A stretch of 14,295 bases of DNA from NCBI GenBank assembly GCA_005789975.1, contig SXWC01000065.1, positions 1 to 14,295 on the forward strand. The letters are read 5' to 3'. The stretch comes from Planctomycetaceae bacterium. GTDB lineage: Bacteria > Planctomycetota > Planctomycetia > Pirellulales > UBA1268. Positions 1 through 6,674 of the stretch are shown here, piece after piece (position 1 is the stretch's first letter; the number at the start of each line of letters is the position of its first letter). The position numbers and the translations under genes were made by a program. The notes under the pieces are model-generated. The model searched no databases, was not told where the DNA came from, and was given only the letters and a program-made list of their open reading frames with translations.

Positions 1-1004
1 AGCGTGCGGATCACGACCGGCTTGTCGCCCATCGCCTTCACCACCTCGCTGTACGCGGCGTAGTGATCCTCCTCGGTAGGCTCCCGCTTGCTCGTGAGAT
101 AGAGAAACTCGGTCCGGTAGAGGCCGATGCCGTCGCAGCCGCGACTGATGCACTGCTCCACCTCGCTCGGAAACTCGATGTTGCCCATGATCTGCACGCG
201 GACGCCGTCACTCGTCTCGGCAGGCAGGTCGCGAAGCCTGTCGAGGCGGGCCGCGACGGTGCGGGCGGCCTCCTCTTCGAGTCGATACTGCGCGATCGTC
301 TCCTCGTCGGGCTGGAGGATGATCACCCCCTGATTGCCGTCGAGGATCACCGGCTCGCCCCCCGACACGTCGGCGAGGAAGGGCCCCACGCCGACGACGG
401 CCGGAATCTCGAGGCCCTCGGCCACGATCGCCGTGTGACTGCCCGGGCCGCCGAGCTCCGTGGCGAATCCCTTCACCAGCCTCCGGTCGAGGTTGGCCGT
501 CTCGCTCGGCGTGAGATTGTGGGCAAGCACGATCACCGGCTGCGAGATCGCCGCGAGCGTCTCCCGCCGCTGGCCGAGCAGGCTCCTCAGCAGGCTCTTT
601 TCGAGGTCGTAGATGTCGTGGGCCCGCTGGGCGATGTGGTTGTCGAGGTTTTGAAACGCCTTCGCGTAGCGGCGCAGCGTGCGGCTCACCGCATATTCCG
701 GCCACCAGTTCTTGTCGCGGACGGCGCTGGTCAGCTCCTCCTGCAGCTTCGGATCGTGGAGCATCGCCAGATGGGCCTCGAAAATGGCCGCATACTGGTC
801 GCCGAGCTCGACGCGGATCGCGTCGCGGTTGCGCTCGACTTCGCGGGTGGTCTCACCCACGGCGACGGCCAGGCGGGCCAGTTCAGTGTCGACCGCACTG
901 CGCTCGACGAACCGGCGGGGAATGCGAAATCCCTCGCTGTCGAGGACAAGTGCCTCGCCGATCGTGACGCCGGGTGAGACGGCGATGCCTTGGAGTTTGA
1001 GCAT
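1..1004 (-). CDS. ptsI: PTS enzyme I (phosphoenolpyruvate-protein phosphotransferase), C-terminal part outside window
   Basis: Enzyme I takes phosphate from PEP onto a histidine and passes it to HPr in the cytoplasm. The 334 visible residues begin MLKLQGIAVSPG, the usual enzyme I opening. Next come the helical HPr-binding region (about 40-150) and the swivelling phosphohistidine domain with GGPGSHTAIVAEGLEIPAVVG, where His190 is the expected phosphorylated residue. The start of the PEP-binding barrel follows (TSDG near 265, then DGIGLYRTEFLY near 291-302). The frame is open to the window edge, where VVIRT matches the family's VVIRTLD motif, so about 240 residues are missing. ATG at 1004 is chosen because an in-frame TGA lies four codons upstream; no Shine-Dalgarno is obvious. 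It is the last visible gene of the minus-strand run hpf-ptsN-ptsH-ptsI, 190 bp after ptsH. Assignment is near certain; whether it serves sugar uptake or only regulation is not decided here. Confidence 0.96.
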   Translation of the reverse strand, partial: MLKLQGIAVSPGVTIGEALVLDSEGFRIPRRFVERSAVDTELARLAVAVGETTREVERNRDAIRVELGDQYAAIFEAHLAMLHDPKLQEELTSAVRDKNWWPEYAVSRTLRRYAKAFQNLDNHIAQRAHDIYDLEKSLLRSLLGQRRETLAAISQPVIVLAHNLTPSETANLDRRLVKGFATELGGPGSHTAIVAEGLEIPAVVGVGPFLADVSGGEPVILDGNQGVIILQPDEETIAQYRLEEEAARTVAARLDRLRDLPAETSDGVRVQIMGNIEFPSEVEQCISRGCDGIGLYRTEFLYLTSKREPTEEDHYAAYSEVVKAMGDKPVVIRT

Positions 1005-1160
1005 CGGGCGCAGTCAGCGAGCCGGCAGCAGAGCACCCGCACGGGAGATCGCTCGTTCCACCGTCGGTGAAAGGCGATCACGATCCCGGGGTCTCGCGCC
1101 AGGCGGCTGCTTGCGGCTCCTTTGTGGGTTTTCGTTCTGTCTCTGCGGCCGGCACGATCG

Positions 1161-1178
1161 GGGGCCGTGCTCGGCCCC
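1161..1178 (-). other. Hairpin in the ptsH-ptsI intergenic gap
   Basis: A perfect 7-bp stem (GGGGCCG / CGGCCCC) with a 4-nt loop lies just after the ptsH stop codon, within the 190-bp gap before ptsI. No T-run follows on the minus strand, so it is not a classic terminator. It could protect the mRNA 3' end or lower read-through into ptsI. In DNA this G+C-rich such a stem can arise by chance. Confidence 0.35.
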
Positions 1179-1194
1179 TGGGCGTTCGCGCCGG

Positions 1195-1539
1195 TCAGGA
1201 ATCCTGGTTGCTGTCTCGTTCGTTGAATCGTTTTTCAAAAAGACTGCCGATGGCCTCGAGCGCCTCCCGGGCGTCGGGGCCCGTCGCCTCGACCACCAGC
1301 CGGGTGCCCGACTCGGCCGCCAGCGTGAGCAGTTCGAGGATGCTCTTGCCGTCGGCCCGTTGCGCGTCGTTGATCAGTTCGATCCGCGACTGCCACTTCC
1401 GCGCCTCCCGCGCGAGCAGATCGGCCGGGCGGGCATGCAGCCCGGCCGCGTTGACCACGACGACCTCCCGCGAAACGGTCTCCGTCTGGAGACCGCCGGA
1501 AGCCGCATCGTGAATCGATTCCCTGCTCTCTGCGGTCAT
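1195..1539 (-). CDS. ptsH: HPr phosphocarrier protein
   Basis: A 114-aa HPr. It accepts phosphate from enzyme I and passes it to EIIA proteins. The active-site motif AAGLHARPADL is present, with His35 as the phosphorylated residue. The second hallmark is also present: DGKSILELLTL places Ser66 where Gram-positive HPr has regulatory Ser46, so control by an HPr kinase is possible, although none is in the window. HPr is usually 85-90 aa; here about 26 hydrophilic residues precede the fold (REVVVVNAAG is the first strand). No ATG, GTG or TTG lies between the chosen ATG and the fold, so the extension looks real. The ATG is one base past the EIIA stop (TGA-C-ATG), which suggests translational coupling and explains the lack of a clear ribosome binding site. 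Confidence 0.95.
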   Translation of the reverse strand: MTAESRESIHDAASGGLQTETVSREVVVVNAAGLHARPADLLAREARKWQSRIELINDAQRADGKSILELLTLAAESGTRLVVEATGPDAREALEAIGSLFEKRFNERDSNQDS

Positions 1540-1540
1540 G

Positions 1541-2017
1541 TCAGGACGCCACGCCGTGGCTGTCGGCCTCTTCGAGGAGATGCTGGATGTCGATCGGTTC
1601 CTTCGCCGACTTGAGGAGCCGGCAGAAGGAGTCGTCGCGGAGCTGTCGCGAAATGTTCTCGAGCGCCCGGAGGTGGTCGCCGGGGCGGTCCGGTGGAGAG
1701 ACGAGCAGAAAGAACAACTGCACGGGCTCGCCGTCGAGGCTCTGAAAATCGATCCCGTCCCCGCTCACGGCCACCGTGCCCACCAGCCGGCTCACGCTCG
1801 GATGCTTCGTGTGGGGAACCGCGACGCCGCGACCAATGCCGGTGCTGCCGAGATCCTCCCGCTTCATGATCGCCTTGACGATGCTCTCGAGGTCGCTGGC
1901 GGCGATCTTTCCCGCATCGACGAGCGACTGCGCCATCTCGCGGATCACACCCTCCTTGGAATCCGCCTGAACCCGCGAACGGATCGCATCGGTGGCGACA
2001 AAATCGGAGAACTTCAT
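1541..2017 (-). CDS. ptsN: PTS EIIA component, fructose/nitrogen (PtsN) type
   Basis: A stand-alone 158-aa EIIA of the fructose/mannitol/Ntr class. It accepts phosphate from HPr on His69 in the motif GRGVAVPHTK. The N-terminal MKFSDFVATDAIRSRVQADSKEGVIREM is the usual helix-strand opening of EIIA-Ntr proteins, and DHLRALENISRQL (about 113-125) is the second conserved helix. No EIIB or EIIC domain is attached and no permease gene is visible nearby, so a regulatory role like that of PtsN is more likely than sugar import. It lies 45 bp after hpf and one base before ptsH, in the hpf-ptsN order also common in Proteobacteria. The family call is firm; the exact symbol is an inference from the neighbourhood. 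Confidence 0.92.
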   Translation of the reverse strand: MKFSDFVATDAIRSRVQADSKEGVIREMAQSLVDAGKIAASDLESIVKAIMKREDLGSTGIGRGVAVPHTKHPSVSRLVGTVAVSGDGIDFQSLDGEPVQLFFLLVSPPDRPGDHLRALENISRQLRDDSFCRLLKSAKEPIDIQHLLEEADSHGVAS

Positions 2018-2062
2018 GCGTGCTGTCGTCTCGAAGGGATGGGGCCGGATTGGCGGGAGGGG

Positions 2063-2383
2063 TCAGGACCGGCGGCCCGACTGCACATGCTTGTGATCGC
2101 GGACCTTTTCCTTGTGCTTACGGAGCTGCTGCTCCATCTTCTGCACGGCACCGTCGACGCTCCTCCAGAGGTGGGCGGAGGTCTCGTGGCTCACGAGTTC
2201 GTGGAAGTGCTCCGACGAGGCCACGATCTCGACCGCCGGCAGGGCCCGATTCTGCAGATCAACCGTCACGTTGAGGGCCGTCAGCCGGTCGAAATACCGG
2301 GTCAGCCGCGACACCTTCGATTCGACCTTCGATTGGGCGGCCGGGCTCAGCTGCCCGTGACGCGATGACAGTTTGATTTGCAC
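2063..2383 (-). CDS. hpf: Short-form ribosome hibernation promoting factor (HPF/RaiA, S30AE family)
   Basis: This small protein binds the 30S subunit at the A/P sites and stabilises inactive ribosomes in starved or stationary cells. The GTG start at 2383 gives 106 aa beginning VQIKLSSRHGQLS, the standard start of the family (usually MQI). It is supported by a Shine-Dalgarno GGGAG seven bases upstream. The frame runs on upstream to 2536 but that part has no family resemblance. The first helix SPAAQSKVESKVSRLTRYFDR and the last helix SVDGAVQKMEQQLRKHKEK (about 75-93), with its conserved Asp77, frame a basic surface. It ends soon after, without the dimerisation tail of long HPF. It leads the run into ptsN, ptsH and ptsI, tying translation shutdown to PTS phosphorylation state. 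Confidence 0.93.
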   Translation of the reverse strand: MQIKLSSRHGQLSPAAQSKVESKVSRLTRYFDRLTALNVTVDLQNRALPAVEIVASSEHFHELVSHETSAHLWRSVDGAVQKMEQQLRKHKEKVRDHKHVQSGRRS

Positions 2384-2467
2384 CCAGAGTCTCCCGAAAA
2401 AAGTTGAACGAGGCGGATTTCGAGGTCGCCCGGGGCTCGCCGGCCGGTTTTTCAGCCGGGCCGCGGC

Positions 2468-2481
2468 GGCCCCCGGGGGCC
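2468..2481. other. GC-rich perfect palindrome upstream of hpf
   Basis: GGCCCCCGGGGGCC is a 14-base perfect palindrome in the 181-bp gap between the stop of the upstream membrane-protein gene and the hpf GTG. On the minus strand it is followed by CCGG-ctgaaaaa-CCGG and, closer to hpf, a T-run (about 2397-2402). The gap could hold a weak terminator for the upstream gene plus the hpf promoter, but I see no convincing -35/-10 pair. The palindrome may simply reflect base composition. Confidence 0.3.
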
Positions 2482-2564
2482 ATGCGTCCGTCGTCGCGGA
2501 GCATATCACCGGCGTCGCCACCGCAGCAATTCGCACCGCGGAATCCTCGCGTGGGGCGCGAAAC

Positions 2565-4817
2565 TCAGTCGTCGTCCGGTTCCGCTGGAGGCGGGGTTGC
2601 GGGTGGGGCCGACCCTGCGGGCGCAGGCCCGCGACGGATGCGGCCCTGGTCGAGCTGGGCCTTCCACCAGGTGATGCCGTCCTTCCGGATCACCGGCGAC
2701 CAGTCGGCCCGATACCCCAACCGGTGACGTGCGTCGGGCTGCACGATCTCGATGAGCCGGCGGATCGCATAACGCCGCACGGCAAGGCTGCCGTCATCGA
2801 GCGATTCGACCAGCAGGGCGTCGCCGCCGGCCGCGAGTTCATCGTCATCGAAGCCCCTGGCCAGCCTGAGGAGCAGATCACCCTTGCCGGCCGGTCCGCA
2901 TTTTTTCAACGCTTCGCCGAACTTGGCGGCGGCGTTCTCCCCACGGGCCAGCGCCAGCGGCACCGTCATCTCCTCGAGCGTCGTCCACTGGGCCTCGTTG
3001 AGCATGCCCCGCCGCGAATCGTCACAGAGCAGCGCGACGAGCTGGTCGTAGTCGCCGAGCAGGGCGAGTGTGGCGGCGGCGACCATCCGATTCTCGGAGC
3101 GTTGATCGGCCGCCATGCCGCGAAGCACCTTCTCGGCATCGCCGCCGGGATCCGTTGCGAACAGGCCGACGAGCGTCCGCGCGGCCTCCCGCGCGATGCG
3201 GCCGTTGGCGGCCGTGCCCCTCATCCACGGGGGATCGACGGGCGGCGGGCCGACGACGCCGACTGCAGGGTCGCGGTTGTCCCAGCCGAGCGTGGCCCGC
3301 GGGGCGACGAGCAACTCGCCGGGAATGCCCGCGAGGGGCTCGTCGGCACCGCCGCCCGCATCCGTCTGCCGCCAGACCTTCTCGGCCGCTCCCGCGAAGA
3401 TGGTCGCCCGCCTCAGCGGCTCCGCGGAGGAGTCGTCACCTCCCGGATCCCGGGAGAGCGCGACTTCGATGCCAGCCGGCTGTCGCATCACCCCGGAGAG
3501 TACGCCGCATAATCCACCCGCCGTCACGCCGAGCTTCGCGTCGGCAGCCGCGCCTTCCACGACGGCACGGCCAAACACGATCTCGATCCGTGGCGTGCCG
3601 TCGGGATCACGGGTCAGCACGGCGCGGGTATCGGGCTCCAGTCGGATCGTGATCCCGTTGATCGTGAACTGCGGATGACACCAGGCTGGTGCGAGGAGAT
3701 TTTCCCGTTCTGTGAGCGTGTCGCCGGCGACCAACGGCCGCCAGCGCGGCATCTTCTCCCCATCCACCAGATGCAGAAGCAAGCCCGCGCCGCCCACGGT
3801 GCCCGCATCGAAGGCCGGCGGGGGAGCGGGAGGGGAGTCTTGCTCCGGCGCACCCGGTGCCGCGACGGGCGGCACCGTCGGCAAGGCCGGCGCCGCGACG
3901 ATCGCGAGCGCGTCACCGTCGGGCACGCGGCGATCATCCACCGGCGGCAGACTGGGCGGTGGCTCGGCCGCCGCCACGGCCGGGGGCTCCGGCGGCTGTT
4001 CCATCGGTGCCGCCGCCGGCGGCTCCGTCCGGATTTCCGGGGGTGTGGGCGGCGGTTGGTCTGGAATCTCGCCGGCGACCGCAGCCTCCTGGATCGGGGG
4101 CTCGGCGCCGGCGACCGCTTCCACCGGTGCCGCAGGCTTCGATGCCGGCGGCTCGGGCGGCCTCTCGGGCACGGCCGGAACGGCGGCGATCTCCGTCGGC
4201 TTCGGACCGCGGCGGCCGCCGCCACGGGTGAGCGACCAGACGAAAAAACCCCCCAGCAGCAACAACAGGCCCAGCGCGGCGGCGGCCGAAATCCACGCCG
4301 TCAGCGGTGCCCGCCGCGACGGCCGCCGCGGCTCTCCGGCCGCGGCCGGAGCAGGTGTCGTGCGAAGACGTGCGGCGCCTGTTGGCAAGGCACTCTCCCG
4401 GGCCGTCATGCCGCCGGAAACATGCTTGGCGATCACCGCCAGCAGCATGCGCCGCTGCCCGGCCTCGAGTGGCTCGATCACCTGCGGGTTGGCCGTCATC
4501 TCGGCGAGCAGGCGGTGGCAGGCAGCCACTTCGGCCAGGTGGATGTCGGATTCGATGCAAACCCGCTCGAACGCCTGCAACGGTTCCGCTCCGAGGACGT
4601 TGTCGAGAAACTCGGCCGCAGTGTCGGGGTCGTCGGCGAGCCCCCTGCCCTCCGGCCTCGGGGCCGAGAGCTCCGGATGAGCCACGACGCTGTTCGCGCG
4701 TTCGATGAGCCGCCCTGCCACGTCGCTGGCGGCCACTTTCTCGCCGAGATCCTTCTGGTCTTCCGGGCCGAGCACGCCGTCGATCCAGGCCAACAGGGTT
4801 CGCACGGTCAGCCGCAT
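2565..4817 (-). CDS. Single-pass membrane protein with FecR-like and HEAT-like C-terminal regions (function unknown)
   Basis: A 750-aa protein. ATG at 4817 has a strong Shine-Dalgarno (GGAGGA, five bases upstream); the frame stays open to 5459 but lacks protein character there. Residues 1-135 (MRLTVRTLLAWIDGVLGPED...) form a helical cytoplasmic domain resembling N-termini I associate with planctomycete proteins; it includes CIESDIHLAEVAACHRLLAEM. Residues about 172-196 are one transmembrane helix followed by Arg/Gly. Residues 207-335 are a Pro/Ala/Glu-rich linker. Residues about 345-515 resemble a FecR-like beta domain (AGDTLTERENLLAP, RLEPDTRAVLTRD, IVFGRAVVEG). Residues 540-725 are helical and HEAT-like (SLDDGSLAVRRYAIRRLIEI), ending in a Trp-rich segment (DGITWWKAQLDQG). 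The layout suggests a cytoplasmic sensor tied to a domain beyond the membrane. Function is unknown. The gene precedes hpf by 181 bp on the same strand. Confidence 0.85.
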   Translation of the reverse strand: MRLTVRTLLAWIDGVLGPEDQKDLGEKVAASDVAGRLIERANSVVAHPELSAPRPEGRGLADDPDTAAEFLDNVLGAEPLQAFERVCIESDIHLAEVAACHRLLAEMTANPQVIEPLEAGQRRMLLAVIAKHVSGGMTARESALPTGAARLRTTPAPAAAGEPRRPSRRAPLTAWISAAAALGLLLLLGGFFVWSLTRGGGRRGPKPTEIAAVPAVPERPPEPPASKPAAPVEAVAGAEPPIQEAAVAGEIPDQPPPTPPEIRTEPPAAAPMEQPPEPPAVAAAEPPPSLPPVDDRRVPDGDALAIVAAPALPTVPPVAAPGAPEQDSPPAPPPAFDAGTVGGAGLLLHLVDGEKMPRWRPLVAGDTLTERENLLAPAWCHPQFTINGITIRLEPDTRAVLTRDPDGTPRIEIVFGRAVVEGAAADAKLGVTAGGLCGVLSGVMRQPAGIEVALSRDPGGDDSSAEPLRRATIFAGAAEKVWRQTDAGGGADEPLAGIPGELLVAPRATLGWDNRDPAVGVVGPPPVDPPWMRGTAANGRIAREAARTLVGLFATDPGGDAEKVLRGMAADQRSENRMVAAATLALLGDYDQLVALLCDDSRRGMLNEAQWTTLEEMTVPLALARGENAAAKFGEALKKCGPAGKGDLLLRLARGFDDDELAAGGDALLVESLDDGSLAVRRYAIRRLIEIVQPDARHRLGYRADWSPVIRKDGITWWKAQLDQGRIRRGPAPAGSAPPATPPPAEPDDD

Positions 4818-4898
4818 GGGTTCCTCCGGAAGGCTGGCGGGGCCGCCGGGTTTCGTGCACCCTTCGCCTGCTCTCTCTGGAAAAGGAGTGGCGGCCCG

Positions 4899-4970
4899 GC
4901 CGATTTTTCGTGCCGATTTTTCATGCCGAGGCGCCGGCAGGCGAAAAAACCGGGAAAGCAGCCGATTTTC
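4899..4970 (-). repeat. Three short direct repeats GAAAAATCGGC in the upstream leader of the membrane-protein gene
   Basis: On the plus strand GCCGATTTTTC occurs at 4899-4909 and 4912-4922, nearly back to back. A one-T-shorter copy, GCCGATTTTC, is at 4961-4970. They lie 80-155 bases before the ATG at 4817, in the 278-bp divergent region between that gene and the TPR gene at 5096. Spaced direct repeats in a divergent promoter region could be binding sites for a regulator. The T-runs could also be part of A/T-rich promoter DNA. No other function can be read here. Confidence 0.4.
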
Positions 4971-5019
4971 GAGATCGATCCGGTGACCTGTCCGCCGCGT
5001 AAAGATGACGTCGGTTGGG

Positions 5020-5047
5020 TTGGCCTTTCCGGCACGCCGGCTAAACT
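5020..5047 (+). promoter_or_regulatory. Possible sigma70-type promoter for the TPR gene
   Basis: TTGGCC (5020-5025) and TAAACT (5042-5047) are separated by 16 bases and sit about 50 bases before the ATG at 5096. TAAACT is close to a -10 box and stands out in an otherwise G+C-rich stretch. The -35 match is only partial. This is a motif call without transcript evidence. Confidence 0.35.
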
Positions 5048-5095
5048 GCCGCGTGGATGGCAAGGCTCGGCGAATCGCCCGGGGCTCCACGATCC

Positions 5096-5650
5096 ATGAA
5101 CAGCCTGCTTCGACATCTGCACCTGCGGCATGCCGCCGGCTACATCGAACTCGGCGAGTTGCTCGCCGATGGCGAGGCTCCCTTGCCAGGAAGCGGGCAA
5201 AAACTCCTCCACCGGGCCCTGCAAGAACTGCGGCAACTCTCCGAGACGAGCCGTCTGGGGCCGGTGGCGAGCCTGCTCGAGGGCCGCGCCCTACGGGCCC
5301 TGGGGGAGTGGGAAGCGGCGATTCCCCCGCTGCGTCGGGCTGCGGAGTCGGAGCCGAATCAACTGGAGTCCTGGCTCGGCCTCGGCTGGTGCTACAAGCG
5401 ACTGGGCCGGCTGGAGGAGGCCATAGCCGCCCTCCACGCCGGGTTGGAGACGGAGCCAAGTCAGCCTCTGCTGCTCTATAACCTGGCCTGCTACCACTCG
5501 CTCGCCGGCGATGTGTCGGCGGCGGTGGGCCACCTCACGAAGGCGATTTCGCTCGATGACCGCTTCCGAGATCTCACCGGAGCGGAGCGGGATTTCGATC
5601 CGATCCGTGCCGATCCGAGATTCCTCGCGGCCACGCTGGTGGTGGTCTGA
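5096..5650 (+). CDS. TPR-repeat protein
   Basis: A 184-aa soluble protein made mostly of tetratricopeptide repeats, helical hairpins that usually bind other proteins. It opens MNSLLRHLHLRHAAGYIELG, which reads as the natural start. The frame could begin at ATG 5057, but the 13 extra residues (MARLGESPGAPRS) look unrelated and lie close to the putative -10 box. TPR hairpins are visible at GRALRALGEWEAAIPPLRRA, SWLGLGWCYKRLGRLEEAIAALHAGLETEP and LLYNLACYHSLAGDVSAAVGHLTKAI. The tail ERDFDPIRADPRF is a common ending of TPR proteins. There is no signal peptide. It is transcribed divergently from the membrane-protein gene and is followed 87 bp later by the shikimate-dehydrogenase-like gene, possibly in one transcript. 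The specific role is unknown. Confidence 0.88.
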   Translation: MNSLLRHLHLRHAAGYIELGELLADGEAPLPGSGQKLLHRALQELRQLSETSRLGPVASLLEGRALRALGEWEAAIPPLRRAAESEPNQLESWLGLGWCYKRLGRLEEAIAALHAGLETEPSQPLLLYNLACYHSLAGDVSAAVGHLTKAISLDDRFRDLTGAERDFDPIRADPRFLAATLVVV

Positions 5651-5737
5651 GCGATCCCCATCCGCGGTGAACCGCGGCCGGGGTGTCGATCCCATGAATG
5701 GATCCCGGGTGCCACGGATGGAAGGACGGATCCCCGG

Positions 5738-6565
5738 ATGACCAGCCCCGCCCTCCAGGACATCATCGCGCTGCTCGGCTGCCCGGCCGCTGGCAATCCG
5801 GCTCAGTATCTCTTCGAACGGGCGATCGCCGCAGCCCAACTCGACTGGCGGTTCGTGACGTGCGAGGTCGCGGCCGAGAACGTGGCCGCGGCGATCGCCG
5901 GTGTCGGCGTCCTCGGGTTTCGTGGTTGCGTGCTTTCCGGTCCGCTGCGTGAAGCGGCGCTCCCGCTCGTGGCGGCGGCCAGTCCCACGGCCACGTTCTC
6001 CGGCGGTGTGAGCCTGATCGAACAACGGCCCGAAGGCCTCACCGGCCACATGACCGACGGCCGCGGCATCGTCGAGGCCTTGCGGGCCCACGTCGATCCG
6101 ATCGGCAAGACGACACTTATCGTGGGAGCCGACGCCCGTGGCCGGGCGGCGGCCCTGGAGCTGGCGCTCGCCGGGGCGTCGCGGCTGCTCGTCTGCGATC
6201 CGCAGGCCGAGCGGGCGCGGGCGCTCGTCGATGCGCTCGCCGGCGTGTCCGCGGCGGAAGCGGCAACACTCGACTGGCAGACCACGATCACGCTGCCGGA
6301 CGAGGTGGGTGTCGTCGTTTTGGCGCCGCTCGGCGGCCACAGACCCCGGTTCACCGGGTTTCGTCGCGAGGTCTTCCTGGCAGACGCCGTGCTCGCTGGA
6401 CACATCTCCCCCGTCGCCGCACAGGCCGCCGAGCACGGCTGTTGTGTCGTCGATGGCATCGAGATTCACGCCGCCCAGACGGCGATCGATTTCCATTCGC
6501 TGTCGGGCGTCGAGCCCGACGCGGACATGCTCCGTGAGGCGCTCGAGGAGTTTCTCAGCGACTGA
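5738..6565 (+). CDS. Shikimate dehydrogenase-fold protein with altered active site
   Basis: A 275-aa protein with the overall plan of AroE, which reduces 3-dehydroshikimate to shikimate with NADPH. Matching features are GHMTDGRGIVEALR (Asp107 of the NTDG-type motif), a Rossmann segment LIVGADARGRAAALELALAGA (about 127-147) where AroE has GAGGAAR, and a C-terminal DGIEIHAAQTAIDF with Gln247 near the substrate site. Key residues are changed. The N-terminal SxS substrate motif is absent (GCPAAGNPAQYLFERA), and the catalytic lysine of NVTIPHKE aligns with Arg71 in VLSGPLREAA. It may therefore be a paralogue with another substrate, or non-catalytic. The start ATG follows a GGAAGGA-like sequence at rather long spacing. 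It ends 109 bp from the convergent HEAT gene. Confidence 0.78.
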   Translation: MTSPALQDIIALLGCPAAGNPAQYLFERAIAAAQLDWRFVTCEVAAENVAAAIAGVGVLGFRGCVLSGPLREAALPLVAAASPTATFSGGVSLIEQRPEGLTGHMTDGRGIVEALRAHVDPIGKTTLIVGADARGRAAALELALAGASRLLVCDPQAERARALVDALAGVSAAEAATLDWQTTITLPDEVGVVVLAPLGGHRPRFTGFRREVFLADAVLAGHISPVAAQAAEHGCCVVDGIEIHAAQTAIDFHSLSGVEPDADMLREALEEFLSD

Positions 6566-6674
6566 CTGGCGGGGCCGCCTTCCCCCGTCTTCGGACGCGT
6601 CTTGGCGCGGGCAGCTCAGACCGTGGCGTATTCGTCTGCCCTGAGGAAGCCCTCGAACGGCACCAGGAGCCGGC

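Noticed and set aside
63..977. A 304-codon open frame on the plus strand
   Set aside because: It lies exactly opposite enzyme I, whose translation shows all family motifs. The plus-strand frame has no recognisable domain and is a G+C-driven antisense shadow.
3675..5099. A 474-codon plus-strand frame
   Set aside because: It is antisense to the membrane protein; its Arg/Gly-rich composition comes from the reversed proline-rich linker.
4818..5459. Upstream extension of the minus-strand membrane-protein frame by 214 codons
   Set aside because: The extension runs through the divergent promoter region and antisense to the TPR gene, reads as basic and proline-rich noise, and the internal ATG at 4817 has a strong Shine-Dalgarno.
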